Shown: positions 53,012-62,090, counted from the stretch's first letter. The stretch is DNA of 64,000 nucleotides from Natronoglomus mannanivorans (GCA_025517485.1 JAOPKB010000003.1:1-64000); one strand, 5' to 3'. The notes: generated by a model not told the origin, from the sequence alone. A program made the numbers and translations.

Positions 53012-54061
53012 ATGGGGTCTTCCGGGAGCGACGAGTCGATAGAATCCTTCGGGGCCGAGGTCGGCCAACGAACTGGCCCCGTTACCCGACTTCGTGAGTG
53101 GTTTCTCCTCGAGGGCGACCGGCTGTTCGTCGCGACGCTCGTCTCGGTCGTCGTCTTTCTCCTGTTTCTCACGCTTGACTGGCTCGACGTCATCGCGTTT
53201 CTGAACGACGACTCGATGACGCGTCTGGCCGGCGGCATGATCGCGGGCACGTTCTCGCTCGTCACGCTCGTCGTCTCCATCAACCAGCTCATCCTCTCCC
53301 GAGAGTTCACGGCCGCCGGCGAGACACGCGACAGACTGGACGGAGTCAGGGAGTTTCGTGGCGACATCGCCGAGGCCGCAGACGTACCGGCGAGTCCGGC
53401 GTCGCCAACGCAATTGCTCGACCTGCTGGTCACGGCGATCAACCACCGTGCCGGGACGCTGGCCGAGGCCGTCTCCGACCACGACGACGAGGTTCGAGAG
53501 CAAGTGACGAAATATACCAACGGCGTCGAAGAGAGTACCGAACGCGTCGAGGAGTCCCTCTCAGAGGCCAACTTCGGCACGTTTCAGGCGGTCTCGGCCG
53601 CGATCGGGTACAACGACTCCTGGCAACTGTACGTCGCCACGCACCTCCAGAGCCAGTACGACGACTCGCTGTCGGCGGACGCCGACGAGGCGTTCGACGA
53701 CCTGATCGACACGCTCGAGCTGTTCAACGTCGCTCGAGAGCACTTCAAGACGACGTACTTGCAACGCGAACTCACCCGGTTCTCGCAGCTGACGATCTAC
53801 TGTGGTGTCCCCGCGATCCTGTCGGCGATGCTCGTCGGGTTGCTCTACGCCGACCTCGGTGGTCCAGCGATCAGTACAGAGTACCTCCCGATCGTCGCCA
53901 GCGCCCTCATCGCCGTCATCGTCTCGCCGCTGTCCCTGCTCGTCGCCTACATCCTCCGGACCGCCACGATCACCCATCGGACGGCGTCGATCGGTCCGAT
54001 GCTCCCCCAGAAGGATCCCGATGAGGGACCGTTCGACGTCTCGTACGTGGACGAGGACTGA
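53012..54061 (+). CDS. four-helix membrane protein, paralogue A of three
   Basis: The 349-residue protein has two N-terminal helices (about 38-57 and 73-93), a cytoplasmic-looking region of about 165 residues, and two C-terminal helices (about 262-283 and 293-318). Shared blocks with the two other copies are SINQLILSREF after the second helix, FRGDIAEAAD, YNDSWQLY, NVAREHFKTTYLQRELTRFS just before helix 3 and SLLVAYILRTATI after helix 4. Topology resembles DUF4239/bestrophin-like channels, but I cannot assign a family. Convergent with the next copy. Confidence 0.8.
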   Translation: MGSSGSDESIESFGAEVGQRTGPVTRLREWFLLEGDRLFVATLVSVVVFLLFLTLDWLDVIAFLNDDSMTRLAGGMIAGTFSLVTLVVSINQLILSREFTAAGETRDRLDGVREFRGDIAEAADVPASPASPTQLLDLLVTAINHRAGTLAEAVSDHDDEVREQVTKYTNGVEESTERVEESLSEANFGTFQAVSAAIGYNDSWQLYVATHLQSQYDDSLSADADEAFDDLIDTLELFNVAREHFKTTYLQRELTRFSQLTIYCGVPAILSAMLVGLLYADLGGPAISTEYLPIVASALIAVIVSPLSLLVAYILRTATITHRTASIGPMLPQKDPDEGPFDVSYVDED

Positions 54062-54127
54062 TTCGCCGTCTGATTTCGGCACCGATCCGAGACCCTCAGG
54101 AGGGTGCGCGATGACTCGGACGGACAC

Positions 54128-55174
54128 TCACTCCCAGTCGACGTCCGAGCCGCGGTCGGTCTCCCGAAGGATGAACGGCCCGATCGCGAGCGTCCACTTC
54201 GCGACGGTGACGATCCGGAGGATGTACGAGAGGAAGATCGCGAACGGCGTCACGCCGATCGTAAACGCTACGCCGATGAGCAACAGCCCGTTGTCGAGTC
54301 CCGCCGTCGAACCCGCGACGTCGCCCGTTTCGAAGATCAGGATCATGTAGGCGGCGACCGCCAGGGCGGGGAGCGAGATCACCACGAGCGCTCGCGAGAT
54401 GTTGATGATCTCCCACCGGAAGTACAGCGTCTTGAAGTGCTCTCTCGCCGGTCCGAAGAACTCCAGCACCTCGAGCAAATCGTCGAACGTCTCGAGGGCT
54501 TCCGGAGAGAGTGACTCTTCGTGACGATTCCGGACGCGGCGACCGTCGTAGATCTTCCACGAGTAGTTGTAGTTCAACGCCGACTCGATCACGTCGAACC
54601 GACCGAACTGCTGGCCCCCGAGGTCGTCGCTGACGCGGTCTGCGTCCTCGATGACGTTCTGAGCGTACTCTACGACGTCGTCGGGGGCGTGGCCGTCTGT
54701 GGTCTCGTCGGTCTCCACTCTCTCGAGGAGTTCCTGTGCGAGTCCGTCCGTCGTGTCGACGAGGCCCTGAAGAAAGGCCGACGGTTCGGGCGGACTCGTC
54801 TCCCGGTCGACGGCGTCCTCGACGTCCTTGCGGAACCGCATCGCGTCGGCCATCCGATTTCGTTGGTCGCCGACGGGGCCGAGTTCCTGAGAGAGAACGA
54901 GCTGGTTGAACGTCAGGACGAGGCTGACGCCCATAATGATCCCGATGACCACCGGCGTGAACAGCGCGAAGATCGGATCCGGGTCGAACAGTTTCGTGAT
55001 CGAGCCTGGACCGAACTCGCTGAGACCGACGAGAATCGCGTAGGCGACCGCGAGCATGACGCCGGCGACGACGAGACGGTTTCCGTCGATCAGGAACCAG
55101 AACATCGGCCGTCCGCCGAACACCCGCTCTCGCATCGTGTTCGCCGTCTCGTCGCCGCCGGCAGATTCGCTCAT
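54128..55174 (-). CDS. four-helix membrane protein, paralogue B of three
   Basis: The 348-residue protein has the same layout as its neighbours: helices about 34-52 and 72-93, a long helical middle and helices about 258-280 and 290-315. Shared blocks are TFNQLVLSQELGP, DQRNRMADAMRFRKDVEDAVD, SPPEPSAFLQGL, ALNYNYSWKIYDGRR, FFGPAREHFKTLYFRWEIIN and LSYILRIVTVAKWTLAIGPFILRE. It is closer to copy C than to A, by shared motif residues. The start MSESAGGDE follows an intergenic space shared with the divergent epimerase gene. Confidence 0.8.
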   Translation of the reverse strand: MSESAGGDETANTMRERVFGGRPMFWFLIDGNRLVVAGVMLAVAYAILVGLSEFGPGSITKLFDPDPIFALFTPVVIGIIMGVSLVLTFNQLVLSQELGPVGDQRNRMADAMRFRKDVEDAVDRETSPPEPSAFLQGLVDTTDGLAQELLERVETDETTDGHAPDDVVEYAQNVIEDADRVSDDLGGQQFGRFDVIESALNYNYSWKIYDGRRVRNRHEESLSPEALETFDDLLEVLEFFGPAREHFKTLYFRWEIINISRALVVISLPALAVAAYMILIFETGDVAGSTAGLDNGLLLIGVAFTIGVTPFAIFLSYILRIVTVAKWTLAIGPFILRETDRGSDVDWE

Positions 55175-55285
55175 AGTACGTCCACCGCCTACCACGGACG
55201 TTCGGACAAGTGTTGTGCCTCCGTATCACGTCTCGATTACCGACTGTCGGTGTACACTTTTGGCGACGGCCGTTGGACGGAGTCT

Positions 55286-56233
55286 ATGTCGAGTACGGGA
55301 GACGGCGAGAGAGGCGACAGTCGAATCGCCGAGTTCGAGTACGACGTCGAGACCGCAGTCGTCACGGGCGCGACCGGCGGCGTCGGCTGCTGGGTCGTCG
55401 ACCGACTGGCGGACCGCGGAATTCACGTCGTCGGGATAGACGTCGACCGGCCGGACGGAACCCGTCCGAACGCCGAGTTTCGCGCCGTCGACCTGACCGA
55501 CCACGGCGAGACGTGGGAGACGATTCACGAGGTCGATCCCGACGCAGTGATCCACTTCGCGGCCATCTCCGGGACGCTCGACGACCCCGGAACCCGAATC
55601 TTCGAGAACAACGTGATGAGCACGTACAACACGCTCGTCGCCGCCGGTCGCGCGGGTGCGGAAATCGTCTGGACCTCCTCGCAGGGCGTCTACGGGACGT
55701 TGTTCGCCGACGAGCCCTGGCTCCCCGACTACCTGCCCATCGACGAGGCACACGAGTTCCGACCCGAAGACTCCTACGGAACCTCGAAGGTCTGTAGCGA
55801 AGAAGTCGCGAAGATGGTTTCACGTCGCTACGACGTGCCGGTCACCTCACTCCGACCGTCGACCATCTACGCTCCCGGCCACTATCGAACCCGCCCGCAG
55901 CGGGAGAACTTCGACCTCTCGACGGACGAACTGAGCGGCAACTTCTGGTCCTACGTCGACGTCCGTGACGTCGTTCGGATGGTCGAGGCCGCCCTCGCCG
56001 CGGAGTACGACGGCCACGAAGCGTTCCTCTGTGTCGCCGACGAGAACTACCTCGGCGAGAACACCGCGGAGATCATCGAGGCGACCGCAGGAGAGCTACC
56101 CGACTCGTGCGAACTCGAGGGACACGAGGCGGCTCTCTCGAACGCGAAGGCCGAGGCGATACTCGACTGGGAACCGGTCCACGCCTGGTACGACGCCGAA
56201 GCGGCGGAGACACCTCGCCCGCGGTGGCTTTGA
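55286..56233 (+). CDS. NAD-dependent epimerase/dehydratase (extended SDR)
   Basis: The 315-residue protein has the Rossmann TAVVTGATGGVGCWVVDRLA (GxxGxxG), VIHFAAISGTL, VWTSSQGVYGTL and the catalytic YGTSKVCSEEV (YxxxK), with Asp/Asn substrate residues further on (VDVRDVVRM). This is the extended short-chain dehydrogenase pattern of sugar epimerases and dehydratases. It lies between paralogues B and C of the membrane family, without overlap, so a functional link is only positional. Upstream in-frame sequence is antisense to paralogue B and was rejected. Confidence 0.9.
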   Translation: MSSTGDGERGDSRIAEFEYDVETAVVTGATGGVGCWVVDRLADRGIHVVGIDVDRPDGTRPNAEFRAVDLTDHGETWETIHEVDPDAVIHFAAISGTLDDPGTRIFENNVMSTYNTLVAAGRAGAEIVWTSSQGVYGTLFADEPWLPDYLPIDEAHEFRPEDSYGTSKVCSEEVAKMVSRRYDVPVTSLRPSTIYAPGHYRTRPQRENFDLSTDELSGNFWSYVDVRDVVRMVEAALAAEYDGHEAFLCVADENYLGENTAEIIEATAGELPDSCELEGHEAALSNAKAEAILDWEPVHAWYDAEAAETPRPRWL

Positions 56234-56256
56234 ACCGTCACGAACCCGTTTTGCGC

Positions 56257-56997
56257 TCACACTCGCAACGTCTCGCCGATACCGCCGCTACTCACCGTAT
56301 TTCGGAGCGTCCCCACACCCTCGTAGGTGATTTCGACCGTCTCTCCCGGTTCGAGCAGCCCCGGATTCGCAGGGCTCCCGAAGGCGACGACGTCACCCGG
56401 TCGGAAGGTAAAACGCTTCGAGAGGAACGAGACGACCTCGAAGGGATCGAACAACATCAGTTCCGTACTCGCCTCCTGTCGGCGCTCGCCACCGACGTCG
56501 GTCCACATCTCGAGACTCGTCGGATCGACGTCCGTCTCGAGCCACGGACCGAGCGGGGCGGAGCCGTCGAAGGCCTTCCGCGCGGTTCGACCCTGCTGGT
56601 CGAGCGCGTCGACGTCGTTCATCACGGTGTAGCCGCGAACGGCGTCGGGAACGTCGTCGGGCGAGAGGTCTCGGCACCGTCGATCGATCACCGCCGCGAG
56701 TTCGCCCGCGTAGGTCAGTTCGTCGGTGAACGTCGGGGAGGGGATCGGTCGCTCGTGACCCACGAGTGCTGTCGGGGGTTTGATGAAGAAGTCCGGTTCC
56801 TCGGGTCGCTCGTAGTCCATCTGCTCGAGCGTCTCCGCGTAGTTTCGGCCGACGCAGTAGAGCGCCGAGGGTTCACACGGCGGTAACAGCCGTCCGTCGA
56901 CGCCGACCTCGTAGGTCCCGTCGGACGCGTGAACGACACCCGATTCGTACCGCCCGGAGACCGGTCCGTCCGCCGTCGCGAGTCGTGCGAATCGCAT
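56257..56997 (-). CDS. fumarylacetoacetate hydrolase-family protein
   Basis: The 246-residue protein begins MRFARLATADGPVSGRYESG and has YCVGRNYAETLEQMDYERPE, FFIKPPTALVGHERPIPSPT, TYAGELAAVIDRRCRDLSPD with metal-binding Glu residues, and a GSAPLGPWL block near TDVDPTSLEM. These are the metal-binding Glu/Asp positions of the FAH family, whose members hydrolyse or decarboxylate acylpyruvates and 2-keto-3-deoxysugar derivatives. Convergent with the epimerase by 23 bases. Substrate not known. Confidence 0.92.
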   Translation of the reverse strand: MRFARLATADGPVSGRYESGVVHASDGTYEVGVDGRLLPPCEPSALYCVGRNYAETLEQMDYERPEEPDFFIKPPTALVGHERPIPSPTFTDELTYAGELAAVIDRRCRDLSPDDVPDAVRGYTVMNDVDALDQQGRTARKAFDGSAPLGPWLETDVDPTSLEMWTDVGGERRQEASTELMLFDPFEVVSFLSKRFTFRPGDVVAFGSPANPGLLEPGETVEITYEGVGTLRNTVSSGGIGETLRV

Positions 56998-57175
56998 GGG
57001 TCGAGTCGCCGTTCCGAGGGGTTAGGCGTGGCGATTCCGGGTTCGAGGCCCAGTCCCGTACAGCGGGTACCGTCTCTCGTGTCGACGACCCCGCCGCCGA
57101 AAGAGACGAACTGAAACCGCCGAAAAACGCATGCTGTAGCTATATCCGACCGGGCGTGGTAGCTCGCGGCGCTCG

Positions 57176-58210
57176 ATGAGTGGTGGCTCGCAACCCGGCG
57201 ACACGATGGCCGAACGAAGCGACGATCCGACCTGGAAACACTGGCTCTTGCTGAACGCCAATCGGTGGGTGATCACCGCGGGACTGATGGCGTTCGTCTT
57301 CCTCGGTCTGGTACTCGCCAGCGAGTTCAGCCCGGTCGCGTTGCGACAGCTCATGGTCGAGAAGGAGCCGGTTCACTTCCTGTTTCAGGCGCTCGTGACC
57401 GCGCTGATCACCGGCGTGACGCTGGTCGTGACGATCAATCAGCTCGTACTCTCACAGGAACTGGGAGCGCTCGACGACCAGCGCGAGCGCCTGAGCGGGT
57501 CGATGGAGTTCCGGGAGGATACCGAGGACGCGATCGACTCGCCGATCAGTCCGCCCGAACCCGCCGCGTTCTTGCAGTCGATCGTTTCGGCGTCCAGCGA
57601 TCGAGCGGTCGATCTCAGGGAGGCCACCGCAGAAGGTCACGACGACGACCTACACGAACGGATCGAGGACTTCGTCAACAACCTCACCGACCACGCCGAC
57701 ACAGTCTGTGACGCTCTGGACGACGCGCAATTCGGCACCTACGAGGTACTGAAATCCGCACTCGACTACAACTACTCCTGGAAGATCTTTCGGGCGCGGC
57801 GGATCAAGAACGCCCACGCCGACGACCTCACGGACGAGGCCCGGGAGGCCTACGACGAACTGCTCGAGACCCTCGAGTACTTCGGCCTCGCACGCGAGCA
57901 CTTCAAGACGCTGTACTTCCAGTGGGAGTTGATCAACCTCTCGCGAGCGATGATGTACGTCGCGGTACCCGCGCTCGTGGTGACGGCGTCGATGCTGCTC
58001 TTTTTCGACGTCGACACCGCGACGGGGACGTTGCTGGGCGTCGACCAGCTGGTGTGGATCACCGCGCTGGCGGTGACGATCGCGGTCGCGCCGTTCTTGC
58101 TTCTCATCTCGTTTATCCTCCGAATCGCGACGGTCGCCAAACGCACGCTCGCGATCGGCCCGTTCATCCTCCGGGAGTCGAGTCGCAGTCAGGACGACGA
58201 CTCGGCGTGA
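57176..58210 (+). CDS. four-helix membrane protein, paralogue C of three
   Basis: The 344-residue protein shares the architecture of copies A and B: helices about 35-54 and 70-90, a helical middle of about 165 residues, then helices about 253-273 and 285-310. Shared blocks are VTINQLVLSQELGALDDQRE, EFREDTEDAIDSPISPPEP, SALDYNYSWKIFRARRIKN, YFGLAREHFKTLYFQWELIN and LLISFILRIATVAKRTLAIG. An in-frame ATG at 57206 is an alternative start. The strong shared motif AREHFKTLYF just before helix 3 suggests a functional site. Family unknown. Confidence 0.8.
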   Translation: MSGGSQPGDTMAERSDDPTWKHWLLLNANRWVITAGLMAFVFLGLVLASEFSPVALRQLMVEKEPVHFLFQALVTALITGVTLVVTINQLVLSQELGALDDQRERLSGSMEFREDTEDAIDSPISPPEPAAFLQSIVSASSDRAVDLREATAEGHDDDLHERIEDFVNNLTDHADTVCDALDDAQFGTYEVLKSALDYNYSWKIFRARRIKNAHADDLTDEAREAYDELLETLEYFGLAREHFKTLYFQWELINLSRAMMYVAVPALVVTASMLLFFDVDTATGTLLGVDQLVWITALAVTIAVAPFLLLISFILRIATVAKRTLAIGPFILRESSRSQDDDSA

Positions 58211-58263
58211 AGCCGGCGGGACCGACCGGAGCGCGTTAGTGTCCCGGCTCCGTATCGGCGGCC

Positions 58264-58755
58264 GTGATCGTCGTCATCTGCGGTCCAGCTGGAGTGGGGA
58301 AGACGACGACCGTCTCCCGGGTTCGCCGGCGGCTCACAACCCGCGGACGCGACATTCGCGTCTCGCGGTCGGACGACTTCTCGCGGAACACCTACGAGCA
58401 GTTGTACGCGAACGTTGCCGTCGAACCGGAGTCAGCGCGAACTGACGACAACACCCTCCACCTCGTCGACGGCACGTTCTACAAGTCCAAGTGGCAGCGA
58501 GCGTTTCGGACGCTCGAGGACGTCCGGTTCGTGCTCATCACCGCGAGCCTCGAGACCTGCCTCGAGCGAAATCGTCGTCGGTCCGACCCGATCGACGAGC
58601 AGGGAGTCTACGTGGTGTACCACGAGTTCGCGGAACCGGACGCCGATCTGGTCGTCGACACCGACGAGTTGCCAGTCGAAGCGGCCGTCGATCGGGTCGT
58701 CTGCACGATCGAGGCGTGGTGGCCGTTGCGCTCGTGTGAGGCGAGTGCCGAGTGA
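58264..58755 (+). CDS. P-loop small-molecule kinase-like protein
   Basis: The 163-residue protein opens MIVVICGPAGVGKTTTVSRV (Walker A with GKTTT) and has FVLITASLETCLERNRRR, where Glu/Arg spacing recalls adenylate-kinase-like P-loop kinases such as APS or polynucleotide kinases. HLVDGTFYKSKWQRAFRT contains a plausible phosphate-binding Asp-Gly. Start is GTG. It is 53 bases after paralogue C and in the same direction. Substrate unknown. Confidence 0.8.
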   Translation: MIVVICGPAGVGKTTTVSRVRRRLTTRGRDIRVSRSDDFSRNTYEQLYANVAVEPESARTDDNTLHLVDGTFYKSKWQRAFRTLEDVRFVLITASLETCLERNRRRSDPIDEQGVYVVYHEFAEPDADLVVDTDELPVEAAVDRVVCTIEAWWPLRSCEASAE

Positions 58756-58784
58756 CGCAGTATGATCGAGAGCGTGCCCAGCAG

Positions 58785-59702
58785 TCACGACACCAGCCCC
58801 AGACGCGCTCGCCACTCGTCGGGCTTCGTCTCGGGAACGACGTCCTCCGGGAGGACGTCCCAGTCGAGTTCGTCCTCGCCGGGTCGGGCGTCGGTGTCGA
58901 AACCGGGGTCTTCGGCGGGCGGTCCACCGCGATTCGCTCGAGGGGGACCACCGTGTGCATAGACACCGTCGGGGTGGGGAACCGTCCAGACGTGCAACAG
59001 ACACGGCGTTCGACAGGGTAACAGGAGCTCGCCGTCCCGGTAGGCGCCCTCGTAGGTCTGTCGGTAGTACCACCACGCGAACCGACCCGGGAGACCGGTG
59101 TGGGAGTGCCACGGCGAGCAGCGTTCGTCGGTGGTCTCGGTTTCGTCCTCGTCTTCGCCCTCGCTCTCGCTTCCGCCCTCGCCGTACACCGCCGGCGGCC
59201 GCTCGATCGGCTCGCCGCTTCGAGTGGCGATAAACATGGCGCCGATCGGTCGCCACCACTCGTTGTCGACGAGGATCGACTCGGGCCGGTCGGGATTCAG
59301 CGTCTCGTCGTCGCCGATGTACTCGGGGTTCAGCCAGTGTGACCAGCCGCCGGACGCGTCGTCGCCGCCGTCGAAGACGGTGTCGAAGTACGGCTTGTAC
59401 CCCCGTTCGATGATCGCCCCGATATCGGGGTACCGTCGCTCTAGGGCCGTCCGAACCTCGTTCTGTAGCTTCTGGGTCGCCGGATGGTCGTCCGAACAGC
59501 CGTCCATACTCGCACCCCGACAGTGGGTCATCGACGGCTGGATCGTGGCCTCCGGACAGCGTCGAAGGCGGTCGGACCAGTCCGACTCGGTCTCGTCACT
59601 GGATTCGTCGTCGTGTGCAGACCCCGCAGTCGAAAGGGCAACTGCACTGCCCGTCGCTGCCAGTATCGCCCGCCGGGATACAGAACGGTCGTCTCCTGTC
59701 AT
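58785..59702 (-). CDS. Tat-exported protein of unknown function, Trp/His-rich
   Basis: The 305-residue protein begins with a Tat motif (VSRRAILAATGSAVALSTAG). The mature part contains a conserved-looking run CPEATIQPSMTHCRGASMDG, WWRPIGAMFIATRSGEPIER, CSPWHSHTGLPGRFAWWYYR and CLLHVWTVPHPDGVYAHGGP. Eight Trp/Tyr residues cluster around His, and six cysteines occur as CRGASMDGC, CSPW and CRTPC, which may form disulfides or bind metal. No family is recognised. Confidence 0.75.
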   Translation of the reverse strand: MTGDDRSVSRRAILAATGSAVALSTAGSAHDDESSDETESDWSDRLRRCPEATIQPSMTHCRGASMDGCSDDHPATQKLQNEVRTALERRYPDIGAIIERGYKPYFDTVFDGGDDASGGWSHWLNPEYIGDDETLNPDRPESILVDNEWWRPIGAMFIATRSGEPIERPPAVYGEGGSESEGEDEDETETTDERCSPWHSHTGLPGRFAWWYYRQTYEGAYRDGELLLPCRTPCLLHVWTVPHPDGVYAHGGPPRANRGGPPAEDPGFDTDARPGEDELDWDVLPEDVVPETKPDEWRARLGLVS

Positions 59703-59828
59703 GTGAGACAGTCACACGCTGATGGTTGTAAACCACAGTTGCGATCTGCCGTGAAAAAAGTGTGGATAAACCAAGTGCCGACCGGTTCGAGACGATATGC
59801 ATCCGGTCGTCTCTCGAGTGTCGACCGA

Positions 59829-60878
59829 TCACTCCTCGAGAACCGGTCCGGCTCCGGTCCCCGGCCGCTCGATCCCCTCGAGGTCGATCCGGCCACCGGG
59901 CATCGGGACACCCTCGAAGGGGTCGTCTGCGAGCAGCAGCGAGCCGTCGAGATCGACGTAGTCGAGCAGCGGTGACAGGTGACAGGCCGCCGCGATCGAG
60001 GCGTTGGACTCGGTCATACAGCCACACATGACCTCCAAACCGTGCGCGCGGGCGGCGTGGATCATCCGTTTCGCTTCGCGCAGTCCTCCGCACTTCATCA
60101 GCTTCAGGTTCGCGATGTCACAGCGGTCGGCAACCTGCGGAACGTCCGCGAGGGTCACGCAGGACTCGTCCGCGGCGATCGGCAGCGAGGAGCGCTCGTA
60201 GACGAACCGGAGCCCCTCCCGGTCTGCCGCAGGCACGGGCTGTTCGACGAACGCGACGCCGTGGCACTCGAGGCGCTCGATCTTCCGGACCGCTTCCCGG
60301 GGCGACCAGGCCTCGTTGGCGTCGACGAACAGCCGGACACCGGGTGCGACGTCGCGGATCGTCTCCACGATCTCCAGATCGCGGTCGGTCCCGAGTTTGA
60401 CCTTCAGGGTACCGTAGTCGCGTTCGACCGCCGTCTCCGCCTTCTCGCGCATCGTCTCGGGATCGTCGATGCCGATCGTGTACGACGACTCGAGTCGCTC
60501 CGTCGGGTCGAGGCCCCAGTAGCGATAGAGGGGCACCTCGAGTCGTTTCGCCGCGAGATCGTGGAGAGCGATGCTCACGGCACATCTGGCGGCGGGGTTA
60601 CGACCGACCGTCTCCCGCATTTGCCCTTCGATCCGCTCGAGTTGATGCGGATCGTCGACGTCCTCGACGACGGCCAGCAGCTCGGGCAGGACGGCCTCGA
60701 CGGTCGCGGCGGTCTCGCCGAAGTGTGCGCTCGGGGCCGCGCCGCCGATTCCCACCCGTCCCGCGTCGTCTTCGATCCGGACGATCACGTTTGCCGCGAC
60801 CGCCGTCGTCGACCGGGCGATCCGGAAGGGGAACTCGAGGGGAAGGTCGACGCGTTCGAAACTGGTCTCGAGAGTCAT
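59829..60878 (-). CDS. dgcA: N-acetyl-D-glutamate racemase-like / dipeptide epimerase (enolase superfamily)
   Basis: The 349-residue protein is an enolase-superfamily TIM-barrel enzyme. The catalytic lysine pair is in YGTLKVKLGTDRD, metal ligands are in RLFVDANEAW, FVEQPVPAADREG and IAADESCVTLAD, and the second Lys is in NLKLMKCGGLREAK. This subgroup has been called L-Ala-D/L-Glu epimerase. Its start is one base from the stop of a DUF1611 gene; this DUF1611-enolase pair is the DgcN-DgcA D-glutamate pathway reported for marine bacteria and haloarchaea, in which DgcA racemises N-acetyl-D-glutamate. Dipeptide epimerisation remains an alternative. Confidence 0.88.
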   Translation of the reverse strand: MTLETSFERVDLPLEFPFRIARSTTAVAANVIVRIEDDAGRVGIGGAAPSAHFGETAATVEAVLPELLAVVEDVDDPHQLERIEGQMRETVGRNPAARCAVSIALHDLAAKRLEVPLYRYWGLDPTERLESSYTIGIDDPETMREKAETAVERDYGTLKVKLGTDRDLEIVETIRDVAPGVRLFVDANEAWSPREAVRKIERLECHGVAFVEQPVPAADREGLRFVYERSSLPIAADESCVTLADVPQVADRCDIANLKLMKCGGLREAKRMIHAARAHGLEVMCGCMTESNASIAAACHLSPLLDYVDLDGSLLLADDPFEGVPMPGGRIDLEGIERPGTGAGPVLEE

Positions 60879-60879
60879 T

Positions 60880-61941
60880 TTAGATCACCGTGTCGAGAAT
60901 CTCGTCGGCTCCGAACCGTACGACGTCGGTCGCCGGGGCGTCGATGGCGGTCGCGAACTCGTCGAGGGCGGCGCGGGCGTCCGCGTCCGACTCGAGGTGG
61001 GCGGTGTTGAGCGCGCCGGCGACGACCTCGGTCTCGTGGACCGGTTGTGCGAACGATTCGTAGCGCTCGACGTACGCCTCGATCGGCGGCAGGTCGAACG
61101 ACTCGTAGCCGTGAATCACCTCCGTTCCGGCGGCGTGACAGAGCACCAGCCGATCGGGCATCGAACCGTGGAGAATGCCGGCGGTCACGCCCGAGTAGGC
61201 GGGATGGACGATGCTTCCCTGGCCCTCCACGAAGAGGTAGTCGTGCTCGTCGCCTTTCTCGAGGATCATCTCCTCGACGGCGCCGGCGGTGAAGTCGCTG
61301 ACGACGCGGTCGATCGGATTTCCCCAGCCCTCGATCATGATCCCGGTCTGGCCGGTCGGGATCACGGCGGCGTCGTGGCCCGCCTCCCCTGCGGCGCGGG
61401 CGAGTTCCATCGTCGTCGTCAGCTTCCCGACCGAGCAGTCGGTACCGACGGTGAGGACGACCTCCGCGCTCACCTCGTCGGCGATCCCCTCGCTCACCGA
61501 CAGTCCCGCGGGGGGCTCGCGAACGTCTCGGATCTCACAGCCGTGTTCGTCGGCCAGCGCGGCGAACTCCTCGTCCTCGCCGAGGAAGTAGTGCAGTCCC
61601 GAGATCACGTCACAGCCGGCCTCGAGGGCGGTCCGGACGTCCGCGCGCCAGCTCTCGTCGAACGCGCCGCCGATGGGCGAGATGCCGATCAGGAGGGCGT
61701 CGATGTCCCGGTTTCGGTACTGGTCTTGATTCTGGCCCCGACCGTGGTCGCGGCCGACGATATCGGCCATCGACTCGACGATCGGTGCGTCCTGTACGTC
61801 CGGAACGAACTCTGCGACCCGCCGACCGGCGTTGTCGCGGTCGAGCACCGCGACCACCTCGTCGTCGGTGTACCGGAGGACGCCGAGCCCCGTCTTCGCC
61901 CGATGGGGGAACTTCTCGTGTGCGAGAATTGCGATGCGCAT
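60880..61941 (-). CDS. dgcN: DUF1611 protein, DgcN-like D-glutamate N-acetyltransferase
   Basis: The 353-residue protein has an N-terminal Rossmann-like part (MRIAILAHEKFPHRAKTGLG, VIS at GCDVISGLHYFLGEDEEF) and a P-loop C-terminal half with LTVGTDCSVGKLTTTMELAR (Walker A form), VIPTGQTGIMIEGWGNPIDR, LFVEGQGSIVHPAYSGVTAG and ALNTAHLESDADARAALDEF. This pattern defines the DUF1611/DgcN family. Coupled to the downstream enolase-family gene it forms the dgcN-dgcA operon, proposed to acetylate and then racemise D-glutamate. A Gly/Gln/Arg insert (GRDHGRGQNQDQYRNRDID) is unusual. Confidence 0.9.
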   Translation of the reverse strand: MRIAILAHEKFPHRAKTGLGVLRYTDDEVVAVLDRDNAGRRVAEFVPDVQDAPIVESMADIVGRDHGRGQNQDQYRNRDIDALLIGISPIGGAFDESWRADVRTALEAGCDVISGLHYFLGEDEEFAALADEHGCEIRDVREPPAGLSVSEGIADEVSAEVVLTVGTDCSVGKLTTTMELARAAGEAGHDAAVIPTGQTGIMIEGWGNPIDRVVSDFTAGAVEEMILEKGDEHDYLFVEGQGSIVHPAYSGVTAGILHGSMPDRLVLCHAAGTEVIHGYESFDLPPIEAYVERYESFAQPVHETEVVAGALNTAHLESDADARAALDEFATAIDAPATDVVRFGADEILDTVI

Positions 61942-62090
61942 AGGAACCGTTCGACGGCCGAGGGCATAATTACCCATCGCCGATCGACGGCGTCCGTCGG
62001 GTGCGAACGGGCGCCGTGCGATCGGATCGACCGTGAGAACGAACGAGACGTCCGGCTCGAGTCCGAGGCGAGTGACGCGCCCGGGAGAGA

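Noticed and set aside
54521..55285. 255-codon N-terminal extension of the epimerase
   Set aside because: It is antisense to paralogue B and carries no SDR sequence; the Rossmann motif begins shortly after the ATG at 55286.
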